Assembly (NCBI GenBank): GCA_035946955.1
Contig: DASYYE010000066.1
Coordinates: 1-28,693 of the forward strand
Length of the DNA: 28,693 nucleotides
From: DASYYE01 sp035946955
GTDB lineage: Bacteria > Actinomycetota > Actinomycetes > Streptosporangiales > Streptosporangiaceae
Reading direction: 5' to 3'
The position numbers were made by a program, and so were the translations under genes. This document shows, in pieces, positions 8,125-16,159 of this stretch. A model generated the notes under the pieces. That model had not been told where the DNA came from, searched no databases, and saw only the letters and a program-made list of their open reading frames with translations. Positions within the stretch are counted from its first letter, which is position 1, and every line of letters begins with the position of its first letter.

Positions 8125-8681
8125 CGTGTCTCCCCGGTGATGGCAGGCATACGTCCCGCCGGATGCGTGTGGTTCTCGACGGTGTGGTCTTGGGTGGCAC
8201 TCAGCGCCTGCTCGAACCGGCGGCGGGCACGGTGCAAGCGCACCCGCAACGCGCCGGACGTCGAACCCACGACCTTGGCCGCTTCACGCATGGTCAGTCC
8301 GTGCCACGCGATCAGGGTCAGTACCTCACGGTCAGCCGGACTGAGGGTGGCCAGTGCGCCCAGCACGGTCAGCCGCTCCGCCACGGACTCCGCCACGTCA
8401 GTGCCGGCCGGGTCGGTCCAGCTCCGCAGCTCGGCAACCAGCGCGTCGCGCCGTGCGCCAGCACGGAAGCTCTCCCGCAGCACGTTCCGGGCCACGCCCA
8501 GTAGCCACGGCAGTGGCGGGTCCGGCATGTCGGGCAGCCGCCGCCATGCGACTGTGAAGGTCTCGCTTACCACTTCGTCGGCGATCTGCCCGCCTGCCTG
8601 CGCCGCTACGTAGCTCCACACCCGCGTGCGGCAGGCGTCATAGACCGCTGTGAAACGCTCCCTTGCCGATTCGTCGTCCAC
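8121..8681 (-). CDS. ECF-type RNA polymerase sigma factor
   Basis: 186 residues from the chosen GTG start. Region 2: RFTAVYDACRTRVWSYVAAQ and then EVVSETFTVAWRRLPDMPDP, with PLPWLLGVARNVLRESFRAG completing the core contact. Region 4: ALATLSPADREVLTLIAWHG followed by the HTH MREAAKVVGSTSGALRVRLHRARRRF in sequence. The frame opens at an ATG at 8705, but the GTG at 8681 has AGGAG five bases upstream and gives a family-typical N-terminus. It is coupled to the downstream CU044_5270-type gene by a four-base overlap. Together they form the second sigma/membrane-partner operon within 4 kb, but the two sigma proteins are clearly different in sequence. Confidence 0.9.
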   Translation of the reverse strand: MDDESARERFTAVYDACRTRVWSYVAAQAGGQIADEVVSETFTVAWRRLPDMPDPPLPWLLGVARNVLRESFRAGARRDALVAELRSWTDPAGTDVAESVAERLTVLGALATLSPADREVLTLIAWHGLTMREAAKVVGSTSGALRVRLHRARRRFEQALSATQDHTVENHTHPAGRMPAITGETR

Positions 8682-8896
8682 TCGTTCTCCTCGCCTCATG
8701 AGCATGCACGACGAAATGGCCGACAGACCCTTCGCTGTTACACGGGCTCACGCTGCGAGGCTGGCCGGATGGCGACAACCAAGGCGCTCATCGGCGGAAA
8801 GCACACGGAGATACCAGGGGGACGGCAAGTTCCCAGCCGCCATGGCCGCTCCCTGCTGACCGAGGCCACACTATGAGCGCCTGCGCGGCGCTGGGC

Positions 8897-9502
8897 TCAG
8901 GTGGCGTGTATGGCGTGGAGAGCGGAACGGGCACGCAGGGCCAGGCTGATCTCCATGATGCCGAAGACCACCAGCCACACGCTGATCACGACGTCCAAGA
9001 CGAACAGTGACAGGCCCGGGTAGACCAGCACCACGATGCCAGCGAGGATGCTGAGCACGCCCATGAAGCCGGTCCAGCCGCGGTCCGGCATCTCCCGGTG
9101 TGACAGTGCCGCGAAGAGTTCCACGACACCGTTGACCACCCAGAAGATGCCCAGCAGCAACACCAGCGCGAGCAGCGTGAGCAGGATGTGCCGGACCGCG
9201 TACAAGCCGATCACGAGCGACAGCAGGCCCAGCACCGCATACAGCACCCGGGTGCCGCCGCTCAGGTCGCTCGATGCGAAGGCGCCCACGAACCTGAATA
9301 TCCCGGCGACTATGAGCTGGATGCCGAACAGGACCGCGATGACCAGCAGCGTACGCCCTGGCCAGACCAGTGCGACGATGCCGACGGCCACCGTCAGGAC
9401 TCCGAATGCCAGCGCCCATCCCCAGTGACGGCCCGCCCGGGTGAGAATGTCGGCTGGATCCATCCGGGTACGAGATGTGTCGGCCCGCAGTTGCTCCGTC
9501 AT
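8897..9502 (-). CDS. HdeD-family (DUF308) membrane protein
   Basis: 201 residues with six predicted membrane helices and the paired-helix pattern of HdeD: WALAFGVLTVAVGIVALVWP, TLLVIAVLFGIQLIVAGIFR, VLYAVLGLLSLVIGLYAV, then LLALVLLLGIFWVVNGVVEL, FMGVLSILAGIVVLVYPGLS and VVISVWLVVFGIMEISLALR. The WPGRTLL and YPGLSLF turns after helices 1 and 5 are typical. The ATG at 9502 has GGAGG seven bases upstream. In enteric bacteria HdeD is linked to acid resistance; the role in actinomycetes is unknown. It starts 32 bases after the LuxR-type regulator on the same strand, so co-transcription is likely. Confidence 0.9.
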   Translation of the reverse strand: MTEQLRADTSRTRMDPADILTRAGRHWGWALAFGVLTVAVGIVALVWPGRTLLVIAVLFGIQLIVAGIFRFVGAFASSDLSGGTRVLYAVLGLLSLVIGLYAVRHILLTLLALVLLLGIFWVVNGVVELFAALSHREMPDRGWTGFMGVLSILAGIVVLVYPGLSLFVLDVVISVWLVVFGIMEISLALRARSALHAIHAT

Positions 9503-9534
9503 GTCAACGCCTCCTTCACACCCCGCCAGCCTTT

Positions 9535-12339
9535 CTATGCCCGCTCCGGCCCACGAACACCCACAGCATCCGGCCCCGTCTGCTGCTCGCGTTGTGACAG
9601 GACCAGGACCAACTGGGTGCGGGACCGGATGCCGAGCTTGTCGTAGACGCGGCTGAGGTTGGCCTCGACGGTCTTAGGGCTGACAAACGCCCGGTCGGCG
9701 ATCTCGAGGTTGGTCAGGCCGCTGGCGGCCAGCCGGGCGATCTCCTCCTCCGTGGCGGTCAGCCCGCTCGGGGCACGCCGGACCGGAACCCGCTTCAGCT
9801 CCTCGCGTGCCCGCTCCACCCACAGCGGCGCCCCCAGCGCCTCGAACACCGCCAGCGCTTCGGCGAGTACGGCACGGGCCTCACGGCGTTCCTTCTTGCG
9901 GCGCAGCACCTGGCCGTAGGCCAGCAGCGTCCTGCCCCGTTCAAACGGCATCTCCAGGTGCTCGTGGTGCGTCAGCGCCTCGCGCATGGCATTGGCTGAG
10001 CCGTCGATGTCACCCCGGGCGGCGAGCAGTAGCCCATGGGACCGCGCGGCCATAGCGAGCGTGGACGGCCGGGGGAAGACCCGGCCGCGTTCGGTGAGCC
10101 GGTCGGCCTGTTCCTGCGCCCGGTCCAGGTCACCAAGTCCGGACAGCGCCTCGATGAGGTCCGCGTGGAACCGGTACAGGGCGGGCTCACGCTGGCCGAG
10201 ACACGCCAGGATCTCGTCGGCGGCGCTGAGTTCCCTGGCGGCGCCCGCCAGGTCACGCCGTGACAGCGCAATGAAACCGAGCAGTTGGCGTGCTTCTGCC
10301 TCGCGGGCCTCGTCGGTGGCGACGGCGATGGCAAGGGCCTGCCCGGCGGCGTCCGCAGCACGGTCCAGCCGTCCCACATGGGCGTCCAGCGCACCTCGGG
10401 TCACGAGGACGTTGGACCAGTAGTAGTTCGACCCTGACTGCTCGACCATTTCAGCGAGCGCGGCTACCCACTCCCCTGCCCGGCCCCAGTTGCCCCGCCA
10501 GAGTTCGAGCAGGGCCAGAAAGTAGGCCAGTGACTGCTCCAGCGGCTGCTGCCCATGCTGGCGTGCCCACTCCAGGTGCCTGATGTGGACGTCCACGGCC
10601 AGGGCGAACTCGTCGCAGAGCAATGGCCAGATCACCGGCACCGGGCTGCGGTCGTCCAGGCCCGCCTCGACGGCGCGGTCCTCGATCGCCTGGCCGCGCT
10701 GGATCGCGGCGTCGTCGGCCCCCTGCCCATTGAGCAACTGGAGGTAAGCGCGGTGCAAGACCAGTGACGAGTAGGTGACCGGGTCATCATCCTCGTCGAG
10801 CAGGCCGAGCGCGGCGTCGCAGTGCTTCAGGCCGTGGACCGGGTCCGCCTCTGCCATCCAGATCGCCTGCAAGTGGATTCGCGCGGTGAGCTTCGGGTCG
10901 GTCGTCTCGCCGAACGCCTTCAGCAGGTCGCGGTAGCCCTCCCCCGAGCGGGACACCCCCCGGACCGTCCAAGACAGGCGCAACTGGAGCTCGGCCCGCA
11001 GGTCGCCGGGGCGGCACAGGCGGAGAGCGGACTCCAGCATCGCCTTTGCTTCGGCCGGATCCCCGCTGCTGAGTATGCAGTGCTCAGAGAACCGGATGAC
11101 TCGCTCCATCGCCTGGTCACTCATGTGGTCTTCGGTCATCTCGACAGCTTGGCGGGCCAGGTCCGCGTTGAGGGCGCCGCGTTCCCAGGCCCGCTTGGCG
11201 GCGGCATCCAGAGCCACCGCGACAGCCTCATCCGGCCCGGTCGCCGCAGCCGCCAGGTGCCTCGCCCGTTCCTCCAGGTCGCTGGTCAGCTCCGCGATCT
11301 GCCGGTGCACTGCGCGTTTGCGGGCCGCTGACGCCGAGTCCTGCACCGCGGCGGCGAGCAGCGGGTGGCCGAAACGCAGCCTGCCGTTCCGCTCGACACG
11401 GATGATCCCGGCCTCCTCGGCCGGGCCGATCGCCTCGATGTCCACGGTCTCGGTGGTCGGCTGCGACTGGCAGGCGGCCACCAGCAGGGCCTGCCGGGTC
11501 CGTGCCGGCAGCCGGGCCATGCGCGAGCGGACAAGGGCCTGGAGCCCGCCGGGCACCGGCAGCGGCTCACCCGGGGCCGGAACCCCGACCCGCTCGATCT
11601 CCCGGGCGACCTCCAGTGCGTAGAAGGGGTTCCCACCGCAGGAGACGGCGATACGGACCAGCGTGGGACGCGGCAGCGAGCTCCTGAGCTGCGCCTTGAG
11701 CACGCCGTGCAGGGCGGCGACGGTGAGCGGGCCGACAGGCACCTCGTGCCGCCGCTCATCGGGGAGCGTTGTGTCAAAGGTCGGTGGACGCTGCCCATCG
11801 GTGCGCACCGAGACGAGCACCCCGACAGGCACGCGTTCCAGGCGGCGCAGCGCGAACGGGAGGCTCTCACCGGTCGCGTCATCCAGCCACTGGGCGTCAT
11901 CGACCGCGACCAGCACCGGCTGGACAGCGGCCAGGCTCTGCAGGACGGACAGCAGCGCCGCCGGGACGGCCCGGCCAGCAGGGCGCGCGCCCGGATCGGC
12001 CCGCAACAGCGCCACATCAAGGGCGTGGCGCTGTACCGGCACCAGTGAGTCAAAGGCCTCCTGGCCCACTGGGCCGAGCAGGTCCGCCAGGCCAGCGAAG
12101 GACAGCGCCTGTTCCGCCTGGCCCGGCCGGGCGGACAGCACCAGGTACCCGCGCGACACCGCGCGGCGCACGCCCTCACGCCACACGGTCGTCTTGCCGA
12201 TGCCAGCGGGACCGGTCAGCGCCAGGGCGGACAGCCCAGCGGGCACGTCGTCCAGGAACGCCTCGACCTCGTCGAGCTCACGGTCCCGCCCCAGCGGCCC
12301 TTCCGGTGCCACGTGCCCATCGTGGCACCGGAAGGGCAC
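9535..12339 (-). CDS. Large ATP-binding LuxR-family (LAL) transcriptional regulator
   Basis: 934 residues. The N-terminal AAA/STAND ATPase has Walker A GPAGIGKT (43-50) and Walker B VLVAVDD (142-148). A long helical TPR-like middle follows. The C-terminal LuxR HTH reads LTATEEEIARLAASGLTNLE and continues IADRAFVSPKTVEANLSRVYDKLGI. Length and order match the LAL/MalT class, which act as ATP-dependent activators. The longest frame starts at a GTG at 12339, and a second in-frame GTG lies at 12312. Neither has a good ribosome site, and both fall in or at the edge of a perfect 16-bp inverted repeat. It is likely co-transcribed with the HdeD gene. The ligand is unknown. Confidence 0.93.
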   Translation of the reverse strand: MPFRCHDGHVAPEGPLGRDRELDEVEAFLDDVPAGLSALALTGPAGIGKTTVWREGVRRAVSRGYLVLSARPGQAEQALSFAGLADLLGPVGQEAFDSLVPVQRHALDVALLRADPGARPAGRAVPAALLSVLQSLAAVQPVLVAVDDAQWLDDATGESLPFALRRLERVPVGVLVSVRTDGQRPPTFDTTLPDERRHEVPVGPLTVAALHGVLKAQLRSSLPRPTLVRIAVSCGGNPFYALEVAREIERVGVPAPGEPLPVPGGLQALVRSRMARLPARTRQALLVAACQSQPTTETVDIEAIGPAEEAGIIRVERNGRLRFGHPLLAAAVQDSASAARKRAVHRQIAELTSDLEERARHLAAAATGPDEAVAVALDAAAKRAWERGALNADLARQAVEMTEDHMSDQAMERVIRFSEHCILSSGDPAEAKAMLESALRLCRPGDLRAELQLRLSWTVRGVSRSGEGYRDLLKAFGETTDPKLTARIHLQAIWMAEADPVHGLKHCDAALGLLDEDDDPVTYSSLVLHRAYLQLLNGQGADDAAIQRGQAIEDRAVEAGLDDRSPVPVIWPLLCDEFALAVDVHIRHLEWARQHGQQPLEQSLAYFLALLELWRGNWGRAGEWVAALAEMVEQSGSNYYWSNVLVTRGALDAHVGRLDRAADAAGQALAIAVATDEAREAEARQLLGFIALSRRDLAGAARELSAADEILACLGQREPALYRFHADLIEALSGLGDLDRAQEQADRLTERGRVFPRPSTLAMAARSHGLLLAARGDIDGSANAMREALTHHEHLEMPFERGRTLLAYGQVLRRKKERREARAVLAEALAVFEALGAPLWVERAREELKRVPVRRAPSGLTATEEEIARLAASGLTNLEIADRAFVSPKTVEANLSRVYDKLGIRSRTQLVLVLSQREQQTGPDAVGVRGPERA
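12298..12336. promoter_or_regulatory. Perfect 16-bp inverted repeat over the LAL regulator start
   Basis: The left arm CCCTTCCGGTGCCACG (12298-12313) is an exact reverse complement of the right arm (12321-12336), with a 7-base loop. It covers the region between the two possible GTG starts of the LAL gene. As RNA it would be a very stable stem masking a start codon; as DNA it would be a strong dimer-binding site. Confidence 0.6.
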
Positions 12340-12363
12340 GTTTCCCAGGGGATCAGTGCCTGC

Positions 12364-12640
12364 TCACAACCCCTGGACCGTCACCGGCTCGCCGCTGTCG
12401 GCCGCGGGCCCGACAGTCCCGTTGCCCAGCGCCCCGAACTCGTTGTCACCCCAGCACCACGCCGCCGGGCGGGGTCCAGGAGAGCGCCAGTCAGGCCCTG
12501 GTCGAGGCTGACCGAGCCGTTGCTGGTGGACCCATTGCCCATCGGAAGCGGGCTGCCACGGTCCCGGTCGCTGTGAGCCTCATACACGCCACCGCCAGCG
12601 CCAGCACAGCCACCCCGCCGCCATTTCCGGTGTGACCGGC
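12364..12640 (-). pseudogene. Decayed 3' remnant of an RCC1-repeat protein gene
   Basis: The minus strand carries RCC1-type repeats in more than one frame. The last repeat reads WCWGDNEFGALGNGT, then ends PVTVQGL before a TGA at 12364-12366, the classic CWGxNxxGxLGNGT...PVxVxGL pattern. Upstream, in another frame, GNGSTSNGSV and GLTGALL look like the previous repeat. A glycine-rich GGGVY stretch before that fits the start of yet another. At least two small indels are needed to join them, and no start or signal peptide remains. RCC1 repeats build seven-bladed propellers, often secreted in actinomycetes. It lies between the lipoprotein gene and the LAL regulator. Confidence 0.6.
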
Positions 12641-12715
12641 GCTGCCAGGGGTTTTGTATAAAAACATCGTTACCCCCCGTTCGTTCCGCTATAGACCACC
12701 GACGGTGCTCCGCCG

Positions 12716-13207
12716 TCAGGATTTGGTCGCGCTCCATGGGCCGCCGGATGAGCCGTTGCCGTTCACTACCTGGTAGGTGCCGGACATGGAGTTGCCGGAG
12801 ACCGAGCCGGAATAGGTGATGTTCGTGGAGCCGACGGTGCCGAACTTGATGGACCCGCCCTGCACGGTCCCGTGGATGCGGAGCGTGACGGCGGGCGTCG
12901 AGAGCATGATCATGCCGCCGAGCTTCTGCCCTGACTGCGTCCAGTGGAGGTTGAAGGTGCCTGTGTAGGCGCCGCTGTACTGACCGGACCAGGCTCCGCT
13001 GAGCCCGCTGGCTGCCGCTGCGGGGGCACTGGTGGCCGGTGCCGCGGTCGTAGCCACCGCAGCGGGAATGGCCGGGTGCGTAGCTGGCGGCTTGGTGGTG
13101 CTGGGCGGGCTCGAACACGCCGCAAGGGTGGCCGCGAGCGCGGCCGCCATGGTTATGCCGAGCACAACGCTCCGCGCTCCCGCACTTTTGCTGTTATCTG
13201 GTTGCAT
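12716..13207 (-). CDS. Small secreted lipoprotein of unknown function
   Basis: 163 residues. The ATG at 13207 gives MQPDNSKSAGARSVVLGITM, a hydrophobic run and the lipobox LAAC with the lipidated Cys at residue 31. A Pro/Thr/Ala-rich tether (~32-66) follows, then a beta-rich domain: GLSGAWSGQYSGAYTGTFNL and HWTQSGQKLGGMIML with repeated GTV/GSV strands, ending SGGPWSATKS. The pattern of a GxWxGxY start and short strands resembles small lipocalin-like or calycin-type domains found after lipoboxes, but I cannot assign a family. The start overlaps the end of the upstream small gene by 14 bases, so the two are probably coupled. The frame extends further upstream, but that part is out of character. 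Confidence 0.8.
   Translation of the reverse strand: MQPDNSKSAGARSVVLGITMAAALAATLAACSSPPSTTKPPATHPAIPAAVATTAAPATSAPAAAASGLSGAWSGQYSGAYTGTFNLHWTQSGQKLGGMIMLSTPAVTLRIHGTVQGGSIKFGTVGSTNITYSGSVSGNSMSGTYQVVNGNGSSGGPWSATKS
13187..13197. repeat. Dispersed motif TTGCTGTTATC, copy 2 (partial)
   Basis: Eleven bases are shared with copies 1 and 3, and the motif is then disrupted (TGG instead of AGC). It lies over codons 4-7 of the lipoprotein gene. Confidence 0.4.
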
Positions 13208-13607
13208 CGCTGTTACTTCCGTCCTGTACTGGCATTGCGTTAGGTCTCGTCCTGTCGCTGGCGACGTCATCCGCGGTCTCCCCTCCCGCCAGCCGCCAGC
13301 CGACTCCGGTGCACCGGAGAATGCGCTCGAAGGGCACGCCGGCCCACTCACTCACCACACGGACCTCGGCCTCCGGGCCTGCGAACAGGCACAGCAGCAC
13401 CTCGTCAGTCGGCATGAGCAGCGAACCGAGGTAGATGACGCGGCGGCCGGGCGTCTCAGCCAGGACCTGGCCGAGACGCTGCCCGATCGCCTCAGCTCTC
13501 GCACGGGACAACCCGGGAAGCAGGCACTCCGCGACCTGCCACCCCTGGTCCTGCTCGTTCACTGGGGCCCCGCCATGACCGAGCGGGCTCGAGAGGCCTG
13601 GATACAT
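13194..13607 (-). CDS. Small hypothetical protein, DUF4242-like
   Basis: 137 residues from the ATG at 13607; a GTG at 13562 is an alternative start. The central part, WQVAECLLPGLSRARAEAIG then RVIYLGSLLMPTDEVLLCLF and AGPEAEVRVVSEWAGVPFERIL, has the order of the small ferredoxin-like DUF4242 family: a strand and helix, then a strand ending in a cofactor-like PxDE, then a helix followed by AGxPFxRI. The family function is poorly known; one Streptomyces member binds nickel. The last ~28 residues are polar and probably disordered. It overlaps the lipoprotein start by 14 bases and diverges from the MFS exporter across a 121-base promoter region. Reality is likely; the family call is tentative. 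Confidence 0.6.
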   Translation of the reverse strand: MYPGLSSPLGHGGAPVNEQDQGWQVAECLLPGLSRARAEAIGQRLGQVLAETPGRRVIYLGSLLMPTDEVLLCLFAGPEAEVRVVSEWAGVPFERILRCTGVGWRLAGGETADDVASDRTRPNAMPVQDGSNSDATR

Positions 13608-13728
13608 GCCCCTGCGATGCACCCACCCTGCGCTGACATGCTCAGAAGTTAGGCTTGGCAGCCTGGCCTCCGAATCAGGGGAAACCCTACGTTTCGAGGG
13701 CCGTTTGGCATCGCCGCAGGTGGGAGAC

Positions 13729-15198
13729 GTGGACCAGACAGTGACGGACCGGGCGGCGATCACGGCTGGCCACGGCTGGCAGGCGGTCTCGATCGTCCTG
13801 GTGGGCGCCTTCATGGCCCTGCTTGACACGACGATCGTGAACGTCGCGCTGCCCAGCATCCGTACGGGGCTGCACGCCTCGTCGGCCAGCCTGGAATGGA
13901 TCGTCTCCGGTTACGCCCTCTCGTATGGGCTCACTCTGGTGCCGGGCGGCCGGGCGGGTGACAGGTTTGGGCACAAGTGGCTGTTCCTGGCCGGGCTGAG
14001 CATCTTCACCCTCGCGAGCGTGGGCTGCGGGATATCCCAGACGCAGGGGCAGATCGTCGCCGCCCGGGTGGTGCAGGGCCTGGGGGCTGGGCTGTTCTAC
14101 CCGGCGATCGGCGCGACCATCCAGCACGCGTTCACCGGTCCCGCGCGGTCCAGGGCGTTCGGGGTGCTCAGTGCCGTGATCGGGGTGTCCACGGCCATGG
14201 GGCCGCTGCTGGGCGGCCTGATCATCGCCGCTTTCGGTGCCACGGACGGGTGGCGGTGGGTGTTCCTGGTGAACCTGTTCATCGGCGCCGTGGCGATCCC
14301 GATGGCAGCCTGGCGGCTGCCACGGCCTGCCACGCACACCCGGCGGAGCTTCGACCCGGTCGGGCTGGTGCTGCTGGGCGGTGGGCTGCTGCTCTTGCTC
14401 GTCCCGTTGGTGGAGGGGCGCCAGTATGGCTGGCCGGCCTGGACCTGGGTGTGTTTTGGCTGCTGCGCGGTGGTGCTCGCCGGCCTGGCTGTCTGGGAGA
14501 GGCGGGAGGATGCCGGTGGTGGTGACCCGCTGCTCAAACCAGGCCTGCTGGGGCAGTCGTCGTTCTCCGCAGGGGCGGTGTTCGCGCTGGTCTTCTTCGG
14601 CGGGTTCAGCAGCGTGTTCTTTGCGCTGTCGATCCTGTGGCAGGTGGGGCTCGGCCATTCCGCCCTGGTCACCGGGCTGGTGATCGCGCCGTTCTCGGTG
14701 GGCACGCTGGCCTCGGCCACCAACAGCCACCGGCTCTCGGCGCGGCTCGGCCGCAAGGTGCTGGTGCTCGGCTGCTCGATGCTGCTGGTTGGCCTGGGCC
14801 TGACGGTACTGGTGATCCACCTGACGGCGCCCAACACGAACGGCTGGGACGTGGTCGGGCCGCTGCTGTTCGCTGGCCTGGGCACGGGCATGACGATCGC
14901 CCCCAACCAGGACTTCGTGCTGGCCACGGTGGCCCGCAGCGAGGCCGGCACGGCCAGCGGGATCCTCGGCACGTCGCAGCGGGTGGGCACGGCGATCGGG
15001 ATCGCGGTGACCGGGACGGTGCTGTTCGGCACGCTGCACGTGGTGCCCGGGCCGACGGCGCTGGCCGGCGCCTTCAGTCACAGCGTCCAACTGGCCCTGC
15101 TGGCCAACCTCGCCTTCGTAACCCTGGCCCTGGTCCTCGTGCTGGCCCTGCCCCGGACGATCCCCAAACCCGGGGATGGCGCGGCCCGCGGCCGCTGA
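13729..15198 (+). CDS. DHA2-family MFS drug exporter (EmrB/QacA type)
   Basis: 489 residues from the chosen GTG at 13729, which has AGGTGGG just upstream; the frame opens 123 bases earlier without a plausible protein N-terminus. About 14 membrane helices are predicted. Diagnostic motifs are LDTTIVNVALPSI in helix 1 (the DHA2 motif D1), GGRAGDRFGHK (motif A) in the loop after helix 2, and GPLLGGLI (motif C) in helix 5. TASGILGTSQRVGTAIGIAV in a late helix is also typical. Such proteins export hydrophobic drugs or dyes by proton antiport. No TetR-type regulator is adjacent. The divergent neighbour is the small DUF4242-like gene, which may share the promoter region. Confidence 0.93.
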   Translation: MDQTVTDRAAITAGHGWQAVSIVLVGAFMALLDTTIVNVALPSIRTGLHASSASLEWIVSGYALSYGLTLVPGGRAGDRFGHKWLFLAGLSIFTLASVGCGISQTQGQIVAARVVQGLGAGLFYPAIGATIQHAFTGPARSRAFGVLSAVIGVSTAMGPLLGGLIIAAFGATDGWRWVFLVNLFIGAVAIPMAAWRLPRPATHTRRSFDPVGLVLLGGGLLLLLVPLVEGRQYGWPAWTWVCFGCCAVVLAGLAVWERREDAGGGDPLLKPGLLGQSSFSAGAVFALVFFGGFSSVFFALSILWQVGLGHSALVTGLVIAPFSVGTLASATNSHRLSARLGRKVLVLGCSMLLVGLGLTVLVIHLTAPNTNGWDVVGPLLFAGLGTGMTIAPNQDFVLATVARSEAGTASGILGTSQRVGTAIGIAVTGTVLFGTLHVVPGPTALAGAFSHSVQLALLANLAFVTLALVLVLALPRTIPKPGDGAARGR

Positions 15199-15221
15199 CC
15201 CCGGGCCCGGCGCCCAGTATG

Positions 15222-15244
15222 TTGCTGTTATCAGCTGCGCTTGC
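15222..15244. repeat. Dispersed motif TTGCTGTTATCAGC, copy 3
   Basis: Exact 14-base match to copy 1 at 6645 region, again followed by CTTGCG (here one base further on). It sits in the 76-base gap between the convergent MFS and acetyltransferase genes. Confidence 0.55.
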
Positions 15245-15274
15245 GCGGGCCGACTCGGTGCGGGATGGGGCGAG

Positions 15275-15748
15275 TCAGATAGCGGGCGCGCCGCCGTCGA
15301 GGAAGATCTTGAAGCCTTCGGCGGCAGCGGTGAAACCGAGTTTCCGGTAGAGCGCGTGGGCCGGCGTGCGCTGCTTGCCGGACATGAGCTGGACCTTGTA
15401 GCAGCCCGCGGAGGATGCGATCGCCATGAGCCGGTGCATCAGGGCGGTAGCAACTCCCTGACGGCGGGCCGAGGCAGCGACGATGACGTTCTCGATCACG
15501 GCCCATGGCCTGGCGTCATGGGGCAGGTTCGCCACGATGATCATGTCAGCGGAGCCCACCAGGTGCGTGCCGATGGCTGCGACCTGCAGGTGACGTACGG
15601 GGTCGGCGAGGATGGCCTGGAATATGGGCCGGGCGCTGCGAGCATCGGCGGGTTGGGCGGCCGGGCGGCCCTCGGCCATTTCCCGGTACAACGTGAGCAG
15701 GTCATCCAGGTCGTCCGGGGTGGCGGGGCGGATGAGAACCGGGTCCAT
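15275..15748 (-). CDS. GNAT-family N-acetyltransferase
   Basis: 157 residues. The N-terminus IRPATPDDLDDLLTLYREMA is the usual first strand and helix. VIENVIVAASARRQGVATAL holds the acetyl-CoA-binding motif A (RRQGVA, residues 95-100). ALYRKLGF (132-139) is the motif B ending. It transfers an acetyl group from acetyl-CoA to an unknown amine; the substrate loops give no clue. The start at 15748 has only a weak ribosome site. It converges with the MFS gene, and the upstream 600 bases are repeat-rich and gene-free, so it is probably transcribed alone. Confidence 0.92.
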   Translation of the reverse strand: MDPVLIRPATPDDLDDLLTLYREMAEGRPAAQPADARSARPIFQAILADPVRHLQVAAIGTHLVGSADMIIVANLPHDARPWAVIENVIVAASARRQGVATALMHRLMAIASSAGCYKVQLMSGKQRTPAHALYRKLGFTAAAEGFKIFLDGGAPAI

Positions 15749-15856
15749 GAGCTCAGCCTGTCAGGCGGAGCCCGGTCGGGCAGCCGCTCCGGCACGCAAC
15801 CTCGAGCGGACCGATAATGATCAACCGCCTGGAAACTGACCGCCCCGCGAGGAGCC

Positions 15857-15934
15857 CCTGTGGGCAACCGTTACCAGGTAGGATTTTCCACCTCATAAGG
15901 GGGAAAATCTGAACGGATAACGGTTGCCCACAGG
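15857..15934. repeat. Nested inverted-repeat element, copy A
   Basis: The outer arms are a perfect 17-bp inverted repeat: CCTGTGGGCAACCGTTA at 15857-15873 and its complement at 15918-15934. Inside it, GATTTTCC (15882-15889) pairs with GGAAAATC (15902-15909). The whole 78 bases would fold into one long hairpin with an internal bulge. It is AT-rich compared with the surroundings and shares its 3' half with copy B. Confidence 0.75.
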
Positions 15935-16098
15935 CAAGCAGCCAGGGTCTGGTCGAGTGCCCACCGTAGACGCAGGGGGAGCAGTGATCCGTGTGACGCC
16001 GATCAGTCGCCAGCCAGCCCGCCGTCGAGCCGACATCGGCGCAACTCCTCCGGCCTGCCTGGCCCAGCTCACTGACCGTCCGCGACGTTGCTGCCATC

Positions 16099-16159
16099 GG
16101 CCAGCATTACCGGTTAAGTCTGTTGCCCTTATAAGGGGAAACCTGAACGGATCATGGCC
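16099..16159. repeat. Nested inverted-repeat element, copy B (diverged)
   Basis: ATAAGGGGAAACCTGAACGG at 16131-16150 and the following ATCATGG match the 3' half of copy A (ATAAGGGGGAAAATCTGAAC, then GGATAACGG). The centre is the perfect 12-bp palindrome CCCTTATAAGGG (16126-16137), and GGCCA/TGGCC arms lie at the edges. The rest of 15749-16367 holds no gene I can support, only a short CGGTCA/TGACCG dyad at 16192-16206. Confidence 0.6.

Noticed and set aside
8706..8896. Possible small gene or ECF promoter before the second sigma gene
   Set aside because: No frame with a ribosome site; AAC and CGTC elements present but 23 bases apart, too far.
12700..12720. Hairpin GACGG/CCGTC as terminator of the lipoprotein gene
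   Set aside because: Only five base pairs and no T run after it.
13687..15090. 467-codon minus-strand open frame
   Set aside because: Opposite the MFS exporter; Gln/Arg/His-rich shadow without domains.
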